64,000 nucleotides of DNA from assembly GCA_938033695.1 (NCBI GenBank), contig CALHKE010000019.1, positions 82,691-146,690 of the forward strand, read 5' to 3'. The translations under genes and the position numbers were made by a program. The notes under the pieces are model-generated. The model saw nothing but the letters and a program-made list of their open reading frames with translations, was not told the DNA's origin and did no database searches. Positions 58,287 through 64,000 of the stretch are shown here, piece after piece. Numbering within the stretch: position 1 is the first letter of the stretch; every line of letters starts with the position of its first letter. This stretch comes from an uncultured Candidatus Saccharibacteria bacterium (GTDB lineage: Bacteria > Patescibacteriota > Saccharimonadia > Saccharimonadales > Saccharimonadaceae).

Positions 58287-58832
58287 ATGGGAGAGGGAAT
58301 TAATTATATAGTAAGTTGGTCAATAGTTATAGTCATGTTTATTGGGATAGCTTATATTTTTAAGGGGATAGGTAAAATCAAGCAAGCAGAAGACTCGAAT
58401 GAAAACAATAGTCAAATTAAGAAGTCACAATATAAATATTACGCAAAATCCTATGTTATGACTTCGCGTGAAAATGAGTGTTTTAAAATCTTAAATGAGA
58501 TATTCAGCTCAAAATGGTTTGTTGTACCACAAGTACATCTTTCGGCCTTACTTGATTACAGAGTAAAAGGTCAAAACTGGAATGCAGCATTTCGCCACAT
58601 TAATGGCAAATCGGTTGATTTTGTATTAATCGGTAAAGAAAGTTATAAAGTTATCTGTGCTATTGAATTAGACGATTCTACCCATAGTAAACCTGACCGC
58701 ATAGAGCGTGATGTAGAAATAGAACGGATGTTTAAGGAAGCCAGAATTCCATTGGCTAGAATTAGCAAATTTGAATCAATGACCAAACCAGAAATAGCTA
58801 AAGTTGTTACTGATGCAATTAATGTAAAATAA
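58287..58832 (+). CDS. Membrane-anchored DUF2726 (nuclease-like) protein
   Basis: A 181-residue protein. One N-terminal hydrophobic span (about 8-27), a charged linker, then a DUF2726 domain at about 57-178: ENECFKILNEIF, VPQVHLSALLDYR, NGKSVDFVLIGKESYKVICA, IELDDSTHSKPDRIERD and IPLARISKFE. The VDF...IELDD spacing resembles restriction-endonuclease-like folds, and DUF2726 is often annotated as nuclease-related, but catalysis is unproven. First gene of the AT-rich accessory cluster; the next gene starts 8 nt later. Confidence 0.8.
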   Translation: MGEGINYIVSWSIVIVMFIGIAYIFKGIGKIKQAEDSNENNSQIKKSQYKYYAKSYVMTSRENECFKILNEIFSSKWFVVPQVHLSALLDYRVKGQNWNAAFRHINGKSVDFVLIGKESYKVICAIELDDSTHSKPDRIERDVEIERMFKEARIPLARISKFESMTKPEIAKVVTDAINVK

Positions 58833-58840
58833 AAATCATT

Positions 58841-60190
58841 ATGTCAAATAAAATTGAACCACTATATAATCAATGCCTCGTAGCGTATGAAAAATATAGA
58901 AATAATAACCCGATGATAATTAATGACGGGTATATTATGCCAAGCCCACTAGACGATGAATATAATGTACCAGCTGAGTTTTTATTTAATGAATTATCTG
59001 AGAATAACAAAAAACAGCATATCGATAGACAAGAATTTGATATTAGGTTAATAAAATGGTTATCGAAAAGGAAAAAATGGGATTCTGTTGAATTTTTAAA
59101 AAAAGAAGATAATGTTGGCAAAAATAGCTTTAAAAAATATGAAACATATTTGGAAATTTTTTATAGATGTAAAAGTTACAGGCTAAGACCATTTAATGGA
59201 GTTATTAAAATCGATAATGCAAGTATTAGTTGGTGTTCTAAAAAAGAATTTTTTAATATATGCAGTGAATATATACACTCCGAAAAAATAAAAAATAATA
59301 AAACTGTCAGAACGGGTGATAATCATATTGATAAAAATATGGCTATTTCATTATGGCGCAATTTTCCTAAAATTGAAAAAGAATTAGAAAAAAATATACA
59401 CACTATAAAAATTACTGTATGGGCAAAAAATAGTGAATCGGCTATTGATATTGCTTTGGAAAAACTAGATATATTGATAGAGTGTCTTAATATTTCTCAA
59501 AATATACAGAAATATAGTGCCTATATGATTGGCCTTGAAAATGATATTGTAAAATCTCGCAGAGTCTTTAGTGTAACTGGACGATTTATCGTTGTCAGTG
59601 GACAAGAATATGAAGTATATCATTCAAGTAAGGAGATAAAAGATCTACCATCAACTAATTACAGTGATAGAAAATCCCGTAAAAACATTTTTGAAAGAAT
59701 TATTCACGGAGTTACAGAGGATAGTTGTCTACGGGATCGATTGAGAAATGTTGTAAGAGATTTAGATATTGCTTATTGCTCGGACGATATTGGTGTTAAG
59801 TACCTAGGCTTCTGGCGATGCCTTGAGCACGCGACTAGGTATCCTGAACAAAATAGGAAAGAAAAAGATATTATTGAGATTTTTAAATATCAATATAAAG
59901 ATGAATTCTGGAAACAAATGGGAGATTTAATCCTAGCGGCGCGAAATAAATATGTTCATGTTGGTACACATGTTATGAATAATAACTCTATCGATAAATA
60001 CGCTATGTGGTTTCAGAAATATGCTGAGGAATCACTAATTATTTTGCTTGGATTACATCAAACAATAAAATATTGGAATAACGAGGAAAAACTTAAAGCC
60101 TATTTTGATAATTGTATTAAATCCAACGAGTATCTGGAAGCGGTAAGTAATATCTATAAAAAAAGACATAAAAGAATAGTTAAAAAATAG
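58841..60190 (+). CDS. Large protein with C-terminal HEPN-like motif (Apea-like), unknown
   Basis: A 449-residue soluble protein. The N-terminal 290 residues are not recognised. The C-terminal part is helical and contains LILAARNKYVHVG, with Arg368-Asn369 and His373 forming the RN-x3-H signature of HEPN ribonuclease domains, most like the Apea-type HEPN found in phage-defence proteins. A charged helix with WRCLEHATRYPE precedes it. HEPN proteins typically cut RNA as toxins or abortive-infection effectors. It is AT-rich, lies 8 nt after the DUF2726 gene and has no obvious Shine-Dalgarno. The motif is clear; the family assignment is moderate. Confidence 0.65.
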   Translation: MSNKIEPLYNQCLVAYEKYRNNNPMIINDGYIMPSPLDDEYNVPAEFLFNELSENNKKQHIDRQEFDIRLIKWLSKRKKWDSVEFLKKEDNVGKNSFKKYETYLEIFYRCKSYRLRPFNGVIKIDNASISWCSKKEFFNICSEYIHSEKIKNNKTVRTGDNHIDKNMAISLWRNFPKIEKELEKNIHTIKITVWAKNSESAIDIALEKLDILIECLNISQNIQKYSAYMIGLENDIVKSRRVFSVTGRFIVVSGQEYEVYHSSKEIKDLPSTNYSDRKSRKNIFERIIHGVTEDSCLRDRLRNVVRDLDIAYCSDDIGVKYLGFWRCLEHATRYPEQNRKEKDIIEIFKYQYKDEFWKQMGDLILAARNKYVHVGTHVMNNNSIDKYAMWFQKYAEESLIILLGLHQTIKYWNNEEKLKAYFDNCIKSNEYLEAVSNIYKKRHKRIVKK

Positions 60191-60224
60191 TTGAATATCT
60201 AGTTAGTATTCTTTTGTATTATGC

Positions 60225-60230
60225 TACAAT
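60225..60230 (+). promoter_or_regulatory. -10 box immediately before the MazG-like gene
   Basis: TACAAT with 6 nt to the ATG at 60237; predicted leaderless start of a sub-operon. Confidence 0.6.
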
Positions 60231-60236
60231 ACCCTT

Positions 60237-60551
60237 ATGGAAGATGTAAAAAAGGCTGTAGTGAAATTCACCAAAGATAGAGATTGGGATCAGTTTCACT
60301 CGCCTGCTAATTTAGCCAAATCAATTGCCATTGAGTCTGGAGAGCTTCTTGAGTGCTTTCAGTGGAATGATAATTTTAACAAAGAAAATGTTTGTGAGGA
60401 ATTAGCCGATGTCGTAAACTATGCAATCCTTTTAGCAGATAAACTTGGAGTGAATCTCGAGGAAATTGTTATGCAAAAAATTGAGAAAAATTCCAAGAAA
60501 TATCCTATCGAAAAAGCAAAAGGAAATAGTAAGAAATATACGGAATTATAG
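60237..60551 (+). CDS. MazG-like nucleotide pyrophosphohydrolase
   Basis: A 104-residue all-alpha NTP pyrophosphatase. The metal-binding motif is present as ESGELLE (Glu36, Glu39) and EELADVV (Glu55, Asp58), followed by NYAILLADKLGVNLEEIV. The domain resembles dCTPase/RS21-C6-type members. It probably hydrolyses noncanonical or excess dNTPs. It lies 3 nt before the GIY-YIG/DUF2075 gene. From general knowledge, MazG-like and DUF2075 genes are often neighbours in accessory regions of other bacteria. Confidence 0.88.
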   Translation: MEDVKKAVVKFTKDRDWDQFHSPANLAKSIAIESGELLECFQWNDNFNKENVCEELADVVNYAILLADKLGVNLEEIVMQKIEKNSKKYPIEKAKGNSKKYTEL

Positions 60552-60554
60552 AAG

Positions 60555-62282
60555 ATGGCAGAAAAATCCTTCGAAATTAGAAATTATTCTTTTGACCAAA
60601 ATTCAATTAGTAATTTGGCGGTAGAGGACCATTTGGAGGAAAACTGGCCGGTTGTATATCAAATCTATAATAATAGTGAAATCTACATTGGTGAAACGAC
60701 TAATCTTAAAAATCGCATTAGCCAACATATGGCAAATGACGAAAAATCCAGTCTAAGAAATGGCTCAATCAAAGTTGTTTTTGATGAGACTTTTAATAAG
60801 AGCGCCGCACTGGATTTAGAATCGTACCTTATCCAATATTTCAGCGGTGATGGAAAATTTAAAGTTCTAAATCGTAATGACGGGATGTGTGACCGTGATT
60901 ATTATGATAGAGTCAATTATCGTAAAACTTTTGAAGAAATCTGGGAGCGTTTAAGAAAATTAAAAATTGCTGATAAGACCATTTCTGAAATTAACAACTC
61001 AGAGCTTTTTAAGTTCTCGCCGTATAAGAATTTAAATTTTGAACAGCTAAATGTCGTAACTGAAGTAATGCAAAATCTCGACGAGGCGATTAATGAAGAT
61101 AAAAAGAGCCTCTCTATCATCGATGGCGATGCCGGTACTGGTAAAACTATTATTATCACTTATCTCACTAAACTTCTTGCTGATCTTCAGTCTTTTGATA
61201 ATAAAAATGATGACATTGATGATGAATCTAATTTCAGTATTTTCTTTGAGTTTGAACACATTAATCAAAATTTTAAGAACAAAAATATCGCACTAGTAGT
61301 TCCGCAGCAGTCACTTCGCGGACGTATCTCTAAGATTTTTAAAAAGATCGATTTAGGTAATGCAAATATTAAAATTTTATCACCGATTGCATTCGGCAAT
61401 TGTAATGAATGTTTTGATATTACATTAGTTGACGAAGCACATCTTTTAAAAGTTGGCGCGTCCGGTCAAACCGCTAAACTGGTTCATGAGATAGACCAAA
61501 AAATCTTTGGTAATACCGAAATTCACACCGAACTAGATTGGATTATGGCCAAGTCTAAAAATGTTGTATTGATTTTTAGCGATAAGCAGCGCATTCGTCC
61601 AACTAATATTTGTAAATCTGATATTTTAAAATATTCTGGAGAGTTTGATTTGCGTGAATATTACTTAAAAACGCAGATGCGTTCACGTGGTGGCAAGAAG
61701 TACATTGATTACATTAATGGTATTTTATCGAATAGATTTAGACCGGAACAAAAAGAATATTTTGACGGTTTTGAGGCGAAAATTTTTGATAACATCAAAG
61801 ACTTTTCTGATGCTATCAAAAATCGTGAAGCAGAATATGGTTTATCTCGCATGGTTGCTGGTTTCGCCTGGAAGTGGAGTTCCAAGAATGATAAAAATCT
61901 ATACGATATTGAAATTGACGGTATGAAGTTTCGCTGGAACAGTACTCAAGATAACTGGATTGGCTCTAAGGAATCAGTAAATGAAGTTGGTAGTATTTAC
62001 ACTGTTCAGGGTGATGATTTAAATTATGTCGGAATTATTATTGGTAACGACTTAATCTATCGTGATGGGAAGCTTATTTTTAACCGTGAAGCTTGCGCGG
62101 ATTCTGGTGCTATGAAACGCAGCCAGCGCCAAGTAGCTAATAATGAGAAAATTAATGAGGAAGATATCCTTGAGCAGGTACTAAGAACTTATAGGATCCT
62201 CATGAACCGCGCTGTAAAAGGTATATATATCTATGCCTGTGACAAAGAATTGAATAACTATTTAAAAAACTATTTTATATAA
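60555..62282 (+). CDS. GIY-YIG nuclease fused to DUF2075/Schlafen-group-3-like helicase
   Basis: A 575-residue fusion. Residues about 33-100 form a GIY-YIG nuclease: VVYQIYN, IYIGETTNLKNRISQH and a Glu in LDLESYLIQYF (about 89) at the catalytic position. From about 165 there is a DUF2075 P-loop ATPase: LNFEQLNVV, Walker A IDGDAGTGKTIII (about 190-201), Walker B LVDEAHLL (293-296), SDKQRIRP, LKTQMRSRGGKKYIDYI, WNSTQDNW and VGSIYTVQGDDLNYVGIIIG. The ATPase relates to Schlafen-type helicases. A cutting and an unwinding module in one protein fit DNA surveillance or restriction. It follows the MazG-like gene by 3 nt. Confidence 0.88.
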   Translation: MAEKSFEIRNYSFDQNSISNLAVEDHLEENWPVVYQIYNNSEIYIGETTNLKNRISQHMANDEKSSLRNGSIKVVFDETFNKSAALDLESYLIQYFSGDGKFKVLNRNDGMCDRDYYDRVNYRKTFEEIWERLRKLKIADKTISEINNSELFKFSPYKNLNFEQLNVVTEVMQNLDEAINEDKKSLSIIDGDAGTGKTIIITYLTKLLADLQSFDNKNDDIDDESNFSIFFEFEHINQNFKNKNIALVVPQQSLRGRISKIFKKIDLGNANIKILSPIAFGNCNECFDITLVDEAHLLKVGASGQTAKLVHEIDQKIFGNTEIHTELDWIMAKSKNVVLIFSDKQRIRPTNICKSDILKYSGEFDLREYYLKTQMRSRGGKKYIDYINGILSNRFRPEQKEYFDGFEAKIFDNIKDFSDAIKNREAEYGLSRMVAGFAWKWSSKNDKNLYDIEIDGMKFRWNSTQDNWIGSKESVNEVGSIYTVQGDDLNYVGIIIGNDLIYRDGKLIFNREACADSGAMKRSQRQVANNEKINEEDILEQVLRTYRILMNRAVKGIYIYACDKELNNYLKNYFI

Positions 62283-62313
62283 ATGACTAGAGGACGAATA
62301 GAGGATAATTAAA

Positions 62314-62886
62314 ATGAAAGATAAGCTATACCGTGTAGATAATGTTTACTGGATGATAGATAAGTATAATAATACAGCAATACCTGTCTGTCCTAAAGAT
62401 TATATTAAATTAACTTCCGTTGGGGTGGATGATTTATTTGCAGATAAAGTTTTTCATGAACTTAAATGTGAGGAATGTAATGCTGTTTATAGCTTTGATA
62501 GAACTATTTTTAATGAGAAAGAATATGTCGTTGAAAAAGTACTTGCTCTAGATAGAAAGAAATATGAAATAATTGACGTAGATGGAATTCAAACACCTGT
62601 AACAAAAAAAGTTAAGATTGACCCTAGTCATAAATTTTTCTGTACTGCACAAATTCGTAGTTCTAAACGAGGGCCACAGGTGGTTATTTATGCCGGAGAA
62701 AAGGGATCAAAAAAGAAAAGCCAAATTTTTATTTCAGGAGAAGAACGTAGGTTGTCTTTTGACCAGAATGATATGAACCCAACAGAAGTATTTTCTAAAA
62801 TAACAGCAGAATTTTACGATGGGACAAAACACACAATAGAAAAAGGGCAAGTTAATGACATAGAAAATAAAAACAATGGTGCATAA
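62314..62886 (+). CDS. Zinc-ribbon-like protein, unknown
   Basis: A 190-residue soluble protein. IPVCPKDY (Cys26) and LKCEECNAVY (Cys52, Cys55) resemble half-formed zinc-binding knuckles; a further Cys (FFCTAQIR) could complete a site. The rest is predicted beta-rich and basic (KKVKIDPSHKFF, GSKKKSQIF). GAGGATAATTAAA precedes the ATG. Its end overlaps the start of the next gene by 11 nt, indicating coupling. Not recognised; context suggests a member of the accessory cluster. Confidence 0.65.
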   Translation: MKDKLYRVDNVYWMIDKYNNTAIPVCPKDYIKLTSVGVDDLFADKVFHELKCEECNAVYSFDRTIFNEKEYVVEKVLALDRKKYEIIDVDGIQTPVTKKVKIDPSHKFFCTAQIRSSKRGPQVVIYAGEKGSKKKSQIFISGEERRLSFDQNDMNPTEVFSKITAEFYDGTKHTIEKGQVNDIENKNNGA

Positions 62887-63733
62887 AACTCTTTTATATC
62901 TCAAAAAGCTTACCTCAAGTATCTTTTCTGGCTTTTCTATTTTTCTAAGCCTTGTTGATATATTATCTTTTTGTTTTCATTTTGCAGTACCAAACTTCCC
63001 TTCATATATTACGATTATCTTAACTTCCGTAATATTTTTTATTGCATCCTATAGGGTGTGGTTGGATGAGTTGGCTGAAAAAGATAAAAGTCTAAATGAA
63101 TTATCTATAATTAAAAATAAAACTCCAAACTACTCAATAAAAGTGAGAGTAAATCCTACCGTTTTTAGTATAAAGGAAAAAATATATTCCGTAGATCGAG
63201 AAATTGAAGATGAAAAAAATAATTTAAAAGACAGAGGATTTTTAGATAGTATATTGCCAGAAATGAAAATTATCGGCATGGAAAAACCGGAGGCTAAAAT
63301 TCGTAGGCTTACTGAATATTGTCAAGAGCTTAAGCGATATGACGAAGATATAAAAAATCTTCACAAAATATCAATAGAAATAGTATCTGATAAAAATGAT
63401 GAAAATATTGAGATAGAATTAAGAACTACCAATTCTGACCAGCTTTTTATTGAGGATGATTACATAGAAAACAATATACCCATCACATCGTATTCGTCAC
63501 ATATACTGATGGGTAATAATCTACAAATCCCCTTGTCTACTACACACGACTATGTAAGTCCGGATAATATAGCAAAAATCTTCATAAGAGAATTAAACTC
63601 AAAAAAATGCCATAAAATACCAGATCAAGAATTTTATATAAAAACAAATAATGCAGAAGTAGTCTTAGTTGCAACAATTTATTCTAGAAATTTACGAGAA
63701 CCAAAGACCTTGAAAATAAAGATTGATTTTTAA
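62876..63733 (+). CDS. Two-span membrane protein with large soluble domain, unknown
   Basis: A 285-residue AT-rich protein. Two hydrophobic spans in the first 62 residues (about 13-38 and 43-61) form a hairpin, followed by a charged helical region (about 95-160) and a beta-rich C-terminal domain (about 165-285). It overlaps the zinc-ribbon-like gene by 11 nt. The topology (membrane hairpin plus cytoplasmic domain) is reminiscent of membrane effectors or sensors in defence systems, but no family is recognised. No terminator is seen before 64000; the last 267 bases are AT-rich without features. Confidence 0.65.
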   Translation: MVHKTLLYLKKLTSSIFSGFSIFLSLVDILSFCFHFAVPNFPSYITIILTSVIFFIASYRVWLDELAEKDKSLNELSIIKNKTPNYSIKVRVNPTVFSIKEKIYSVDREIEDEKNNLKDRGFLDSILPEMKIIGMEKPEAKIRRLTEYCQELKRYDEDIKNLHKISIEIVSDKNDENIEIELRTTNSDQLFIEDDYIENNIPITSYSSHILMGNNLQIPLSTTHDYVSPDNIAKIFIRELNSKKCHKIPDQEFYIKTNNAEVVLVATIYSRNLREPKTLKIKIDF

Positions 63734-64000
63734 TTTAGTAGATCTACTAATTAATTAGGGCTAAATTTGAATTTGTAATCTAAATCCTTTATGTTCTGAT
63801 CGGTGGGGTTATCTTAAGTATATTTTTCTTAGTATCATTCAAATCTACTATTTTTTTACGGATAGAGATAACCAGTTGTAGCAATATTATCCAATCCAAT
63901 AATTACAAAAGAGTCGCAAGATACTTTGTGTGATATTTTTTAGATATTGTAATTCTTTTTGTAGTCTAATTAATAATAAAAATAATTAAGTATAACTATT

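Noticed and set aside
1..64000. UGA recoded as glycine, as in Gracilibacteria/Absconditabacteria
   Set aside because: TGA is used as a normal stop (for example at the ends of the 72-residue protein at 3120 and of truB at 43688), and conserved glycines are encoded by GGN.

Overview
The window reads like the chromosome of an ultra-small, host-dependent bacterium of the Candidatus Saccharibacteria (TM7)/Patescibacteria type. This is inferred from gene content, not from any search. The reasons are: short core enzymes (a 209-residue HolA-like protein, a 471-residue MetG, a TlyA-type methyltransferase without its S4 domain); a MurA carrying an XRE helix-turn-helix domain; a very large VirB6/TrbL-like protein with a secreted domain; many single-span proteins with acidic or low-complexity regions; and many start codons placed 6-8 nt after a -10 box, which implies leaderless mRNAs. 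TGA is used as a stop, so the code is standard. Coding density is high and most intergenic gaps hold a promoter, a terminator or both.

Layout. 1-6.2 kb is a surface/accessory block: the end of a BspA-type leucine-rich repeat protein, a GYG-repeat protein, a three-gene membrane cassette (1726-4463) bracketed by a 24-nt inverted repeat (21/24 identical), and a secreted protein with an MPKTG sorting-type tail. 6.2-10.6 kb holds a membrane protein and the VirB6/TrbL-like protein, followed by tRNA-Leu(CAG). 10.9-43.7 kb is mostly housekeeping: two UvrD-family helicases, MurB, FolD, GpmI, GalU, XRE-MurA, RsmA, a G5/transglycosylase protein, MetG, an aquaporin, PheS-PheT, an FKBP, a CpsB-type phosphatase with a Wzz/BY-kinase, AspS, UppP, S20, HolA, MutM, a DHH-like protein with a long Pro/Gln tail, and TruB. 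43.7-58 kb holds rpsO and pnp separated by an antisense unknown gene, three paralogous anchored proteins around ftsK, the rpsF-ssb-rpsR-efp-tlyA run, and ribonuclease J.

58.2-63.7 kb is a collinear, AT-rich accessory cluster: a DUF2726 protein, a protein with a HEPN-type RNxxxH motif, a MazG-like pyrophosphohydrolase, a GIY-YIG/DUF2075 helicase, a zinc-ribbon-like protein and a two-span membrane protein. It is the best candidate here for a defence or nucleic-acid-surveillance system.

How the genes work together. GalU, MurB, MurA, UppP, the transglycosylase, FtsK and the Wzz/BY-kinase with its phosphatase form an envelope-building set. PheST, AspS, MetG, ribosomal proteins S6/S15/S18/S20, EF-P, TruB, RsmA and TlyA form a translation set. 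PNPase and RNase J give RNA decay. The strongest unexplained items are the inverted-repeat cassette, the constant-stalk/variable-head paralogs, the 58-63 kb cluster, a structured leader with a 26-codon ORF at 35.4 kb, and a nine-G tract in the VirB6-like gene.
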